A stretch of DNA of 64,000 nucleotides from Oscheius tipulae (GCA_037178975.1 JASJZH010000003.1:4526001-4590000); one strand, 5' to 3'; counted from the first letter of the stretch, positions 33,933 through 46,388 are shown. Notes: generated by a model from the letters alone, not told the origin. Numbers and translations: made by a program.

Positions 33933-34704
33933 ATGGTACGGCGTAACTCAAGCAACGGAGAGGACATGTCGGAGATGAGTCCAACCGGATCGGAGACGGT
34001 CTACAACGATCGAAAGAAGCAGACGCACTTGAGGTGTGAAAGACAGAGACGGGAAGCCATCAATGTAATTTCAGTTTCCGTTCTTTTATGGAGTAGTTGT
34101 TCAGAATGGATACAATGATCTGAAGGAGCTGATACCCCAAACACCATCGGCAATGGGATGTAAAACCACGAACGCATCCATACTGTTCAGGTGAGTTGAA
34201 AACTATCAAACCTTCCGAGATATCTGTGTTGGAAGGAAGACAAAGACTATTTAGAGCGTGTGACTACATGCAACAACTGCAGAAAGAGGCCGAGGATGGA
34301 GAAAGTGACATTCAGAAATTAAAACAACAGGTTAGTTATCTGGATTCTAGCCAGAAACTATATTCAGTTGGCTGCTCTTGAAATGATATCCAGTCAGTAC
34401 GACACGATGGCTGCCGAGACTCCAACTATGAGTTCGGTATCCAGTCAGGCGAAGATGGTAAGCGTTTATCCGGACCAGCATGATCTTTATTTAGTTGCAA
34501 GTCCTTCTCGACGACTGTTTCGAATCGTTCAGCCAGCAAGTTGACTTCACGTCTTATGCCACAATTACCCGTACTCTTTTGACGTGGGTTGAGGCTCTGG
34601 CCGGTAATCCGGAACAGTTCAAGGTATGGCTGCAGAAGTGTCTCTCTGAACTTTACTTCCAGAGAACTGCCTCCAAGATGGTCACGATGCCTTTCAGACA
34701 GTGA
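33933..34704 (+). CDS. MLX: bHLH-zip transcription factor MLX
   Basis: About five exons give roughly 195 aa. The basic region and helix 1 read KKQTHLRCERQRREAIN, then NGYNDLKELIPQTP; helix 2 (ASILFRACDYMQQLQKE) runs into a short leucine zipper. The C-terminal domain (FESFSQQVDFTSYATI, then WLQKCLSEL) matches the dimerisation and cytoplasmic-localisation domain specific to Mlx and Mondo proteins, separating this from MAX. Mlx pairs with Mondo/ChREBP to bind ChoRE E-boxes and control sugar and lipid genes. The basic region keeps the H, E and R positions that contact CACGTG. The start follows TTTTTTCAG by 4 nt. Confidence 0.85.
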
Positions 34705-34748
34705 GCACACTCTAAAAGACAACAAAGATGTACAAAAGAAAAAGAATC

Positions 34749-34754
34749 TTTATT
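34749..34754 (-). terminator. Polyadenylation signal AATAAA overlapping a stop codon (minus)
   Basis: On the minus strand, TAATAAAG combines the stop codon of the CYP20-like gene with AATAAA, leaving almost no 3' UTR sequence before the signal. Confidence 0.6.
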
Positions 34755-35907
34755 ATGTCTTCCGTCTAGTGACTTCGTGTCTAATTTTCATTTCAATGTC
34801 TCGTTCGAGCGTCTTCAGCATATTGATTCCTGGCACCCAACTGAAATTCCGATAGTATTTCTCCCAAATCTCATCTGTGCTCCATGCCTGAATAAGGCCA
34901 CCGGTATGGAGAACTATTGGAATCTGAGACAGCTTTTGAGGAACCTCAATACTCTTACAAATTTGGGGATCGGATGGGCATCAAGCTCGATTTCCTCGTT
35001 GAAGACGACAGTCAAGGGCCGAGAGAGTACTTCTCGAACAGACTTCTGACTGATCAGATCTTCCTTGAAAGCAAGTGGTACTTGTCTAGAAATCGATATT
35101 TTAGTAGTCTATAACAGACCTGATGGCTTCTACAAGATCAACTGAAACGCTGGTATCCTGTTCCTTGGGACCGCCGAGAAATAGCTTGTTCTGCTTCTTC
35201 TCGTTCAACTAAAACGACTAGAAAAGGTGATAAGAGACAAAAAACCTGCGAATATAGTTTTTTGGTAGACGACGGTCCTTCCACAACGAGAGTGTTGTTC
35301 GGAGTCTTTGTCCAGAGACGATCGTCTCCGTTGAAAATGCTCCCGAAAGCCAAAGGACATGCAGCAACTGAAATTTTAGATCTGAGAATATCAAACAAAT
35401 AAGTCGTACGTAGATGTCTTTCATATGTATGTAACTCTTGGATGAGCTCTTCTGAAGCCACAGAAACGACATATCTCGGTCCCCAGTAGAAAGAGCTCAG
35501 TGGACCGTAACAGAGGCGCAGATACTCCAAGAACTGACGGTGGTGTGGGAATCTGTCTGGATAAAACTGAATTTCTTAAGAGATCAAACCTTTTGACATC
35601 CTTCAGATGTCCATTAGTGGATGAAATTGAGCTCAGCGGTGTTCCAGGCTCGATAGAATATGGCGGAAGTTCTTCGGCCGTCTGTACTTCGAGTTTCAGA
35701 CCAGGAATCGTCGTGTAGTCAAACGGTTTCGGCTGGAATGAGTACAGTTCAACTGTCTTCCTAAGAAAGAGCATGCAGTGGATGCAAACTCACAAATAGT
35801 CGATTCCAGACGCGATCAAAACGGACCTTCGGTATTCGGTTCCAGATAAAAAGAAAGAAGAAGAACCCCAGACCGTTGAGCACAAAATATAGTATTAGTT
35901 GCAGCAT
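34753..35907 (-). CDS. Membrane-anchored protein with CYP20-like N-terminal half
   Basis: Exons give about 330 aa. Residues 1-20 are one membrane anchor (LILYFVLNGLGFFFF). Then come IPGLKLEV and, after a junction, HRQFLEYLRLCYGPLSSFYWGP-type sequence with YVVSVASEEL. This resembles the start of cytochrome P450 CYP20 (IPG..., FL...YGP..SFW.G.R.VVS). The C-terminal part (34750-35250) has no visible ExxR or Cys-containing heme loop, and the protein is 130-150 residues short of a P450. Either it is a degenerate, non-heme relative or the resemblance is fortuitous. The coding frame itself looks intact. Confidence 0.5.
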
Positions 35908-36580
35908 TTCTGTGTCTAAGAAACACAACTTTTATCGATGGAAAGAGATAAGGAAGCGAGACGTGTGCGAGGAGAGAACGGAACAAATCAGAAACTGTTG
36001 GCTGTGGGACAAGGTAAACACTGCCGATTTCGCAATAGAGTCTCGGCAGAACTCTTGACAACGAAAATGAACAAGAAATAGGCTGGAATTGCTTTATTTC
36101 CTCTGAATAAGTTACTTCTTTTAAACATTTAAAACCAAACAGAGTGAGCAACTGGGGAAGAATTTATAACCGTTCACAGATTCACGTTTCTCAGTCATCT
36201 ATAGGTCTAGAAAGAGCAAATGGGAATATTTACAAACTAACCCGGAGGGGGGAGGGAACTGGACAGAACTATTGTGATACAAAGACTAACAAGCGGTGGA
36301 GAGAGTCACACGGTCACAGAAGAATCACAGATGGATGAGGCAAAAGTGAACGATATTGTTTTAAAGAAATTGAGACCCGTCGACGGTTTCCCCGACTCAA
36401 TACGGTCCAAAAGACACGAACTCTTTGATTTGTACAGCATCTATTTCACAAACAGCACCTAATGAACCGTATAAAGTGAGACCCGATCAGAAACATCGAC
36501 GGAGACGGGACGTTTTACGTAAAAAGAGCAACTAAAGCCTAGAAGGATATTACTGTGTTTACAGCACGAGAAGGAAGAAG
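35908..36580. other. 3' UTR of the myotubularin gene plus promoter of the CYP20-like gene
   Basis: No gene found. A minus-strand AATAAA (TTTATT at 36093-36098) fits a 480-nt 3' UTR for the myotubularin, unusually long for this window. Confidence 0.4.
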
Positions 36581-39500
36581 CTAGCCTTTGACTGGCTGAC
36601 TGAGGGAACTGCTGCTGGTCAAAGAACCGAACGACTCGTCCGTCAATCTGAAACATCTTGATTATCATCATAACTAAAGAAAGGAACCTGATCATTCGCT
36701 CGGGCGGCGAACTCCCACTGGCTTCCTCATCCTCCTCGTTTATTGCCTCATCACAAGCTTGCATCTGTTGATAGCATCGATTACAAGCCCTCAAATAGAC
36801 ACTTTTTCCCTCTTGAACATCGTGGTATGAATTCGAGGAGCAGGAATGACAGACTGCCTTCCCACATTTCCTGAAATGTTCTGTCAAAAGGAACAAAGAC
36901 AATCGAACCGGCAATGATGCTCTCTATCCTCTGCATTAATGCTGATCTTGCTGAACTGGACTCGACAGAGATCACATTGGGTTGCTCCGACAGTCCATCC
37001 TTGAGCGTCTTTGACAATGATCTCGTTGTTGTCTACCAGAGACATGTTGTCCATGCTTATGCCGTCCGAGTCGTCTCCTGAGATTACTCTGTCTCTGTAG
37101 GAACGATTTCCAACGGACGAACACGTGTTCTCAGACAGGTGTCGCTGTCTTTGGAGATCTGTGATGGTCTCATTCAATATCTCTTCTTTTTTTCTCTCTT
37201 TTTCTTTCTCCTCCTGAATTTTACTTTTGTTTTGCTTCATAGCTTCTCTCTCACCTTGTAGTGTCTCTCCTTCCGTCTTGCAACTTCCTGTAGAGGATCG
37301 TAGTACTTAACCATTCCGTCGTGATCCACCAGATCTTTCACATTCTGTCGTCTACTCCTCAACGACCGTGATTTAGCGTCTCGTTTGAAAAGCATCGACC
37401 CCGACATAATGCTGTTGTTTTCGACCGGATGGTGTTCATTCAAGGCTCCATTTGACTCGGAGTGGGCAGGTTGCAATGTACTGGTTGTCATCGCCGACTC
37501 CGTCCCATTCCCAGTTCCAATTGAACTGATACTTTCGGAACTCTTGCTTTTCGGCAAGACTGCAAGATCTTTAAGCGGCGTCGAGGCTGCTGATCTGGCC
37601 GTTGGTGAAGAGATCACGGTACCCATTTCCTATAAGGGCATTGATGGACAGTAGTGTTTTGAACTTACAGATGTGACATTTCCAGCCAGTTCTGTGTAGT
37701 AAAACTCCCTCCAGACTACGAGATTCTGAACCCCGCACTTGACTGTCAACCGACCAGCGGTTCCTACGGGGTCGTACGACTGATTCACTACCTGAATTCC
37801 ACCAATTAACTTTGTTTTTCAAATGAACGCTACCTCCTCGTTATGTGCTCCCAAGAACTGCCAAATGGAGACTGGTCTCCTCTCTCGACTCGCTCTATCC
37901 TTGACAGCATCGCTAACAGAGTTGAAGAGGAATGTTCCGAAGAGCCCGGAATAGACATGTTGAGCTAATTTTATCTGAATCTTTTATCTTTCCTTAGGAT
38001 AATTCTGCTTACAATATATTGACTATTGAATTCGAAAGCAGTCGGATTTTTAATGAAGACCTGCCAAACAAGATCCAGCCATTGCAAAAAGACCGGACAA
38101 CGCTCATTCGTGTCGCTGCCATAGACGCCATTCCGGTCGGCGAACTTGTGTCCGAATTCGATCCACTCCCTCCTAATCAGCAGTTCGAATCCCTGAAAGG
38201 AGCTATTTCAGTCGCTGTAAAAACATATTGACGTCTCTCGGACACGTGATTCGGTGTGGGTGGCCTACCTTGAGTGTACGATAACGGTCGTCTATGAGAA
38301 CTTTGGCAAGCGAGACTATTTGAGTCGTGCGATCCCAGCCGTCGGAGCAGTGCACGAGAATGGAAGTTCCTCTGCACATCAGCTCGACACATTCATTGGC
38401 AGCATTGAGAACATTGGAACAGTGTTGCAGCCATTGGGTTTGACTCACAGACTGAAAGCTACCATCTTTGGAAAACAAACCGCAGGACTTGCCTGAAGAT
38501 AGGTGTTTTGATCGGGACAGTCATTCGACAGTACAGTTCTCAGTTGACTGAAGGCGTATCTCACACTGTGAATGTTCGGAAGCCCCAGGAAAATGGATTT
38601 CGCGTTCCCGTAACAATCTTAAATTTTAATTTATTGAAAGTGTTCATCACTAACCAGGGTTTTCAAATCCTCCTCCTTTGGCTCGGTTGGCCCAGGCTGC
38701 GGCATACGAACGAGCATCCATAATGACGCTGTCGGGAGGAGGAGCATCTGAAACATGCCCTTGTAAGATGAACTACTACCAACTACCTTCGTCCCCCTTC
38801 TGATATTTTTTCGTAAAGGCGTTACAGTGTTGCAATATTCTCTCGTCCACGCTATTTCTCCAGGCCAAGAATCCGGACTTGGGCTGGCTACTACGCAACA
38901 AGACGGCTTTCTGAAAGAGAGTACTCAAACAAAAAGTAAGGTTGCCTTACCGTTTCTTGAAAAACATAGACGACGCATGGTATCCTCCCAAGGAAACGGT
39001 ATTCTTTGACCTTTTCCATGTCCTCTTTTCCCATCCATACTGGGACGACTATCTTGCTCGGATAGGTTTCGATCACACTGTGGTCTTTGTTATCTTCGGA
39101 CATCTTGAAGAAGTCTCGATCGTATCCGAGCAGGTCCCATTCTTCCTGACAGGTGTCTCTGTCTGTATCCTTGCTCAACCAGCCTGGCTGTTCTTTCGAG
39201 ATGGCGTTGGCAAATTCCCAGGCGAATGCTTCTCCGACTTCCGCTCTGGCAGTAAACTTCATCAGGCGCCGGTGCCAATGGATGGCCAACTCGGTCGATG
39301 TGGTTGTTAGTCTGGAAAAGGAAACTATAAATCATGATAATGTGTCTCTTACCTGTACCATTTTCCGTCCTTACACACGATGGATATGTGAGCCGGCTCG
39401 GCGGAGGAAATATTTAATGAGTCGATGGACATCAGACTGATGACTCGTATCGACTGGTCTTGAAGGGACAAGATGCATAGCTGGAAGTTTTATTTTATGA

Positions 39501-40416
39501 ACTCTCTCTTCTAGTCATTTTCCAATAAAGTGACTTCGGGCGGTTGACTTGCTGTCAAATATTACTTCTAAGTCTCTTTCCCAAGGGGTTAGTCCTTTTG
39601 AAACAAACATGTTCTGGGCACTTCGGAAAACCTACCCGGAAATTGGTAAGAACGACCCGGCAATCCACAAAGTCGGCTGTCTCGTCCGTCCTTTCCCCGG
39701 GAAGTAGGTCGATTGGAAGTGGAGTAGTCGACTCCCTGCTCGAGGTCTCGGACAAATCCGTCTGAAATAGTACTGATGATTGCCCTTTTCAGTCCGAGTT
39801 TCCATGGAAATGTCTAGGATGGCAGCTTGTCCTTCGGGTCATTACGGCTGTTTGAGAGTGATGTGCCTTCCAACTGATAAACAGCTCTTACGTCGGCAAA
39901 ATGGGAAAGTATTGTAGAGAGATAAGACTAGAACCAGCTGATAAGTTACCAGCTGACTTGGATATTACACGAACTGTCCGAATGATATTAATTCCCTTCT
40001 AACTATCACGTGTGGTTTGGCAAAGCAAACATGCAAAAACGCAAGGCTAGCCATTGTCCAAAACCCTTTTCCTACGGAACTTGTCTCGATCTCTCAAGGA
40101 CATAGATCACCGTGTCACTTTTTCGAAAACCAACCTCTTCCAAGCCGTTGGCTTCCTCGTTGATCAGTTGGTTCGAGGGATCATCGGCGAGATGAATATA
40201 GGAATAACAGTTGGCAGAGCCTGAAAACCATTCTATCTTCCTCTGTTGCAGTGCAAGCTAAACAAGCAAAAAAGCGCATGAGAGGGACCAGTGTTTAACA
40301 GCAGCTGTTTAACGATCGAACAAAAGAAACCAACCGAAACTGTTGGATATGGTCGCTCCTTCGACACTCGCATTCTGGATAGGAATCGACTCCGATACTT
40401 CACGGTCCCGAGTCAT
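36581..40416 (-). CDS. MTMR3: Myotubularin with C-terminal FYVE finger (MTMR3/4, MTM-3 type)
   Basis: About a dozen exons encode an estimated 950 aa. Order: a PH-GRAM segment (DCRVVLTNFRLCI, then SLNISSAEPAHI), the myotubularin core (EEWDLLGYDRDF, YRFLGRIPCVVYVFQ), and the phosphatase loop VHCSDGWDRTTQ with catalytic Cys and Arg of the CX5R motif, so an active enzyme. A long Ser-rich linker and coiled coil follow (KIQEEKEKERKKEE). The FYVE zinc finger (36.8-37.0 kb) has CDLC, REHHCR, CGKAVCHSC and ACNRCY. Such enzymes remove the 3-phosphate from PI3P and PI(3,5)P2 on endosomes and autophagosomes. The ATG at 40416 follows TTTGCAG directly; an extra 5' exon ending in a GTGAGT donor near 40970 is possible. 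Confidence 0.88.
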
Positions 40417-42690
40417 CTGCAAACAATTTGAAATTGAACTTGTTTACGCTTTTGAAGAAGCCTTTCAATCGATTGCAGATTAGAAATTCAGCAAATTAAA
40501 TGTATCTCTAAAAAAATTCTAATTTGAAGGGCTTCCCGAATCTACTTCTAAAGTCTGTGTGTGCGTATGTGTGTATGTCTGAAGCCTTCATTGCCTACGA
40601 GCCCAACGGGGCATCAGCCAAACTTGTTTAGGAAAACGCTGACTAGATAAGTATTGGAGAATGTCCGACTTCTAGGGGAAAAATTGATAAGACTAGTCCT
40701 ATACATCAGAAGGTTCTATTGTTCTGAAACTTATCAATCGATTTCATCGCAACAGACGTTGTCATAGACCATTTCAATTGTTTCCAAAAGAACAAAGTAC
40801 AAGAGTGGAATGCCTGCTTAGTCGTAGAAAACAACAAATTGGCATCTGTTGATTGTCGTTGAGGGGAAGTACTGGTTGAAACAACAAGCCGCCCGACCCG
40901 ACCCCAACCAAACGTGCAAAACAAGACCAAACCCTCTCTTTTAGAAAGACTCACCATAAAGCTCGGATTGGGGCAACTGAAAGTGCCGCTCTTTGTAAGT
41001 TGTGGTAGAAACTCTTGAACTGTTTTCAGCGTCTGTAGGATTCTTGAGTACTGAAACCTTGTATTAAAATGGATAAAAGTTTAATGGATGAAAGACGAAG
41101 TTCCGAGCATACGAAAACAACTTGTAAAAACTGCTACAGTAAATGGCAAGAACAAAGGGAAGGGATGCCTGATTAAACGGTGAATAAAGCATGGAGCCAA
41201 CGCAACATTGTTCAGCCGTTGTGTCTCTTTTTCTCCTGCTCAAGCTAAAAATACTTATATGAACCAGTTTTCAATCGAACGCCGACTGTCCTAATCTGAC
41301 ACGTTGAGATCGCAACATAACTGTTCTTCCCTCTACCGGAAGAGACTTTTACAAAACAAAACAGAGGAATGTCTAGCTGATTATTGGTCAAAACATAGAA
41401 AGAAGAGATCATGGAAATGAGAGTCGATGTAAGCCAAAACAACTGAGTTTCAATGGAATCCACAGAGAAAAACAAAAAAGAGTTGGGAGGGGAAGGTACT
41501 GGAAGGAGGGAAGTATTGCGAAATAGCGACCAGATGGACAACGTGATATCGAGGTCATAATAGCGTCATAACGCAGATCATATTACCGGATATAAATCAA
41601 AACAGAGGATGGGAGGCTGTACCCTGGGGAGATCTCTAACAGTACTGTCTTGAATTCTAATGAAAAGGAACAATTTGAGTGACTGGCTATATTTCAGAAT
41701 TCAAACTAACTTTTCAGTTAGTTAAGTTGAACTATTTCAGACTGGAGAGAAACAGTCAGTCAAAAACAAGAGTTTTACAATGTTGTTCTAAAAAGAAACC
41801 CGACCCTAAAAGTGCCCGTAAAGCCAAGGTGTAATCCTGCGCGGAAAAGCATGAAAGGGACTATTCAAAAGTAGGAATTCTAGAATATTTCAAAGTGAAA
41901 GAAAGTAATAAAAGAGGCAAGTGTTTGTGAACTGTTGCCAAGCGGAAAGTGCGCGAAACCGGCTGCTGAGGGACAATGAAATCAAGTGCTTCGATGTAAA
42001 CATGCGAGGAAAAATCGATATTTTCTTTTGGAAAAGGGTAATAGAAAAGTGAGAAGAGTGTAATTAGGGACAGGAATAATCAGCTGTCTGTCTCTGGGAA
42101 CGGCGCTAACCCGCCCATTTCAATCAATACCGCGTGCTATGTCTCTCTTCCTCTGCGTCTCTTCATCGCTACACGTGCTCTCTCTCTCATCGCTGCCCTC
42201 AGCCCATGAAAAAGATGCATCGCACACATTGCAGATTATGCAGCAGAGGCTCCTTTCGCGAAACACTCTCAATTAGAGGGTGAGAGAGGGTGGGAAGAAA
42301 AAGGAGTCCAACAGAGATATGCAAAAGAACTGATGTTTTTGTTGTTAAACATTCACACAAAGATATAAAGAGTGTCTATTGACAACCTCACAAAAACAAA
42401 GGCTGCGTGTACAGAAAACATAATAGGAGAGGGATTTCGAAAAAAGCCTTTCCCACAGATTGTGTCTACAACCCGAAAATGGGAAGGACATAATGAGGAC
42501 AGAGAGAAGAGAATCAACAACAGGGCAGAGAGACGACAAAACAAGACACAGATTAATAGTCTTTTGAAACCGATCGGGTTGGGATTCGGAACTCTTGAAG
42601 CGGACTCGCGATTAACGGTGGACTGTTCTGAATGTTGTGAGAAGAGATGCCGAGAGATTTGACTCAATAAGAGTGGTTATGTGACAGCTT
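40417..42690. other. Gene-poor region
   Basis: About 2.3 kb with no convincing coding exons beyond a possible 5' exon of the myotubularin (about 40975-41060). At 40500-40665 a TGTGTGTGCGTATGTGTG tract followed by CATCAGCCAAACTTG, ending CTGACTAG, resembles a decayed relative of the 26.4-kb element. A CT-rich tract lies at about 42135-42200. The rest is unassigned. Confidence 0.35.
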
Positions 42691-42691
42691 T

Positions 42692-43380
42692 ATTTGAAGC
42701 GTTCGGCTAATTAGCACTGCATTCAATAAATTTGAGTTTTTAATTTTTTTGAACTTTTAATTTGTTTGCAGGTCAACTGAAATCGGTGCACGGAATGCTC
42801 AGAAGTGATGACCATTCGACAGCTGACTGCAGGACTTCGTCGACTACCACGACTTCTTCATCGTTCGACAGGAATACAAGACGATAACCGACATGATCCC
42901 GGAAGAGGACAAGCACAAAGATTGCTGCCTCTTCAAGCAGTGCAGTCGTCATGTGTCCATTCCGTGCTACGACGCTACGAGGATCAAGGTGAAGGAGCCA
43001 GCCGATCCGAGCTGCGACTTCGTTCATGCGAGCAAGGTCGTCTATGGGAAGGCAGATCGCGACTACATCCTGACCCAAGCACCGCTCCAGAACACGATCG
43101 AAGACTTTTTGGAGGATGGTCTTCCAGGAGGGCTCTCACATCATTGTCCTCTTCAGTCATTTCTACGAGCAAGGCCAGCAGTCGATGGAACAGTTCTGGC
43201 CCTTGAATGCCGGAGAATACAGGCACTACGGCGGGATGTCCATCAACAACAAGAAGGTCGGGAGGATGGGAACCACCAAAATCTACACCCTCGAAGTTCT
43301 TCCTGTAGGTCTGAGCAACAGCAACATCACAATGCTCTACCACTTCACGAACTGGGAAACCCTCTGAGCAAAACCGGTGA
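42692..43380 (+). pseudogene. Nematode-type tyrosine phosphatase pseudogene, left arm
   Basis: Intronless. After a TTTGTTTGCAG acceptor and an ATG, a deletion of about 200 bp relative to the right arm shifts the frame. Homology then continues as DYHDFFIVRQEYKTITDMI, KDCCLFKQCSRHVSIPCYDA and RDYILTQAPLQNTIEDF. One extra T in a run of five (about 43109-43113) breaks the frame again before RMVFQEGSHIIVLFSHFYE. The sequence ends at YHFTNWE, before the catalytic HCxxGxxR loop. Spaced residues match the large nematode PTP expansion. The first 370 bp repeat inverted at 43400-43996. Confidence 0.75.
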
Positions 43381-43399
43381 CAGAACTTTCAAACTGTTC

Positions 43400-43996
43400 T
43401 GAATACTATAGTGACGAACTTGTTCGCATGAACAAAGTCACAGTTGGGATCGGCTGGCTCCTTCACCTTGATCCTTGTAGCGTCGAAGCACGGAATGGAC
43501 ACATGACGATTGCGCTGCTTGAAGAGGCAGCAATCTTTGTGCTTTTCCTCTTCCGGGATCATATCGGTTATCGTCTTGTATTTCTGTCGAACGGTGAAGA
43601 AGTCGTGGTAGTCGACGAAGTCCTGACACGCAACTTCCACATTCTCTGGCATCTTCTCGACGGGCTGTCGAGTCGTCCGACGTCCGGCATTCTTCGGGAT
43701 ACTCTCGTCCTCGGTAGGGGCAGCAGAGGGTCTTCGTTGGGGACCGATATTCTAGTTGGGCTGCTTGCTCTCCTCCTCCTTCTCCACCGTACTCTTCATT
43801 TGTCGAGTAGGTCGCTTGCTTCGAGGCTTCTTCTTCTTATTCGAGTTAACTCCCATCGCAGTCAGCTGTTGAATGGTCATCACTTCTGAGCATTCCGTGC
43901 ACCGATTTCAGTTGACCTGCAAACAAATTAAAAGTTCAAAAAAATTAAAAACTCAAATTTATTGAAAGCAGTGCTAATTAGCCGAACGCTTCAAAG
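43400..43996 (-). pseudogene. Nematode-type tyrosine phosphatase pseudogene, right arm
   Basis: Reverse-complement copy of the left arm, including its acceptor and 5' flank (CGTTCGGCTAATTAGCAC). It keeps the N-terminal segment missing from the left arm: a Lys-rich stretch with KKKKPRSKRPTRQ, an in-frame stop after ESKQPN, then MPENVEVACQDFVDYHDFF onwards. It breaks off after DFVHANK. It lacks the catalytic half and carries a stop codon, so it is non-functional. Confidence 0.75.
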
Positions 43997-44618
43997 TCTC
44001 TCAGTAGACCAGAGTATCTCTATTCATTCGAAATGGATGGGACATAGACCACACATCTGGATGGGGTGGAATAGACGAAAGATGAGAAGATCTGCTGTGA
44101 ACCAGCAAAAGTGGCCCGGATGATTGTCAGTCTCAGACTATCGCCAATTTTCAATGATTTTCGCTCAGTTTGTTACACAAAGAACAGTTTATTCTATTGA
44201 AGTAGCGTATGTCCAAGAACACTTTTTGTTCGCAGCAGAGAATCCACATGGAGCCAGACATTTATCAATGTTCCTACAAACATGTCAGCAACACCTGTTT
44301 CTCCTTTTCTACGTCTCTTCCCCCTTCTAAACCAATGAAAATTGCCCGTGCTTCCTTTCTTTTTAATTCTTCGTTGGCTCGCAAAAGTATCTATTTACAG
44401 AATCCAGACGTCTGGCTCTAAGACTGGTCTTTCCCACGAACTTCTCGAAACAGCGTGACATTGAGTGTTTGTCATTTAGAATCGGGTTCATCGTCACAGC
44501 AGCAAAGGCGGAGCTTCAGGCGACGACAAGAAAAGACCACGCCCCGGAAAAGGGGAAAAGAGTCCGGTGACCGACTCATCCCAACACATATATTTATTTC
44601 CACCAAACCTGAAAGAAG
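43997..44618. other. Intergenic region
   Basis: About 620 bp with no supported gene. It borders the inverted phosphatase repeat and presumably holds the promoter of the following small membrane-protein gene. Confidence 0.3.
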
Positions 44619-45776
44619 ATGTATCTCGGAAGCAAGTTCGACTGTCCCGATGGAGAGTACGAACTGACGGATCTGGAGATCCAACAATTGAAGGTAAGAA
44701 TATAGTACTTATTCCTCTAAAGGACCTTTGTTGGATTCGTATTTTTTTTAGCGGATCTGATTTCTATGTCTTTGACAGTACCTTTTATTGAAATCGTTTG
44801 TTTCCATTCATTGATGGCCAAGCTAATTGCAAGGAAGACCATCGATTAGAGAAAGTGTTTCTGGGCTAGAAAAATACAAGAACAAGTTGCAAAACTGGGT
44901 CATCCTAATTTTCTCCTCCTGAAATTATTGTTAGGCTTAACCCACGTTTATTTACGGAAAACCACTTCCCAGACTAGAACATAATATGCGAATATTGGTA
45001 GCCAGAAAACTGGAACATTTCATATCCCACTTTTGATCAAAATAGCTGCATTTCTCTGACGTAAGAGTCGAGGCAAAACAACCAAAAGGAGGGATTAGTC
45101 ACTTGTAAGTCCGGAAATCGAACACTCTTCAAGGCTAATGTTTCAATGTACTCACATGCGTCGTCTCTTTAGCGACGTCACGAAAGAGACAAATGCCATT
45201 CCGTATTTTTGCAGAACTGATCGTTTAATCACGTGGAAGTAATGTCCCCCAGCGGAATGTCATTGCTTAAATTGACTCGGATTATTGGCCTGGAAAGAAC
45301 GGCTCCTATTGTTAGTTTAATGGAATGGCACTATGTAAACATTAAGATGTTTCCTAGAAAGAATATTGTTTTCTTCATAAGTCTCTACCGGTCATTGAAC
45401 CTTTTCCTCGTGCCCGAGCCCCAGATATCTCCAAAGATGAAAAGCAAACACAGTCTTCCCACAGCACCTTATTTTACTCACAGCCGACCCACGCACTTGG
45501 AATCCAAGTATTGGATTTGAAAATTCGTTTTCAGGAACACAACCAGCAGAAAGTGAAGCGAGTAGTGGCCGTTGTGGCAGTCTGTCTCACCCTTCTGTCC
45601 CTGTTTCTTGTGACCTTATCCCTTGCTCTTGGCAAGAAGATTGATCGAATGGGTAAGTTCTATCTCTGTGTTTGGAAACAACTTCCTGCTTCTAAGGACT
45701 TCAAGAGGAAGAGCATTCTTAGATAAACAATAGACTTTTTTGGGGGAAAAGCCTAGTGGCAGAGGGCTCAGAGTAG
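44619..45776 (+). CDS. Short type II single-pass membrane protein
   Basis: Exons 44619-44693, 45535-45652 and 45757-45776 join in frame to 70 aa. The N-terminal 35 residues are polar and acidic (CPDGEYELTDLEIQQLKEHN), then KVKRVV precedes one long hydrophobic helix (residues ~40-58, AVVAVCLTLLSLFLVTLSLAL). Basic residues before the helix predict a cytosolic N-terminus. The first intron is 841 nt, unusual for this window and suggestive of regulatory content. No family is named. The last, 20-nt exon is the least certain. Confidence 0.5.
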
Positions 45777-46169
45777 ACACAAACTCGATACGTTATACTC
45801 TTGAATTTCCTCTATTCAAAATGATCTCGCACTCTCCTAGATAATCTACGTGAATAACCTGATCTTTGTCCAGACTCCTAGCTGACCAGATCCATTTGTT
45901 TTGCCCACTGTTCGAGAGTTTCCGTCGATTATCTAGCAGGGGATTAGGGTCATTTATCGAAAACAGACTAGATTTAGCAGGATGGCTTTCGTGTGAAGAG
46001 TTTATTAGAATTGTAAATGTAAAAGTTGCTGCTGTATAATTTAGAGACAGAGCAATCTAGTTCCTTTGAACGTTGCTCTTGTCCACATATGTTTTGTTGC
46101 AGCTCTATTTCTCATAAAACATGTGTCGAGATCGTTGAACAAGAGATGTTGTAAAACAGAGAGCTCATT

Positions 46170-46388
46170 TTAGTCTTCTGCTAGCAAAGATTGTTCGGCT
46201 GGAAGTGCACTCGACTGCGCGTCTCCTATTTTTATTGCTGCTTCGTCAGAGATTGGAGTCTGAAAAGCGTAAGAGTTGACCCAGAGGAATTGGTCTTTAG
46301 CTGTAATTGTGATTGGCCGCCTCCAAACGGCCCATAAGAGTTTTTGTGGGTCCGAATGAGGCCTGTCCGGGGGATAGTTCACATCTGA
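46170..46388 (-). CDS. Possible C-terminal exon of an unknown protein
   Basis: An open minus-strand frame starting right after CTCTTGTAG (acceptor) encodes 72 residues, including YPPDRPHSDPQKLLWAVW and ending at a TAA. Composition is coding-like. No upstream exon was found with confidence. A plus-strand exon candidate (46411-46470, after TTTTTCAG, ending ATCA/GTGAG) lies just beyond, so the two strands compete here. Confidence 0.3.
   Translation of the reverse strand, partial: SDVNYPPDRPHSDPQKLLWAVWRRPITITAKDQFLWVNSYAFQTPISDEAAIKIGDAQSSALPAEQSLLAED

Noticed and set aside
42345-42667. Overlapping ORFs on both strands at 42.35-42.67 kb
   Set aside because: Low-complexity composition, no splice signals, no family resemblance.
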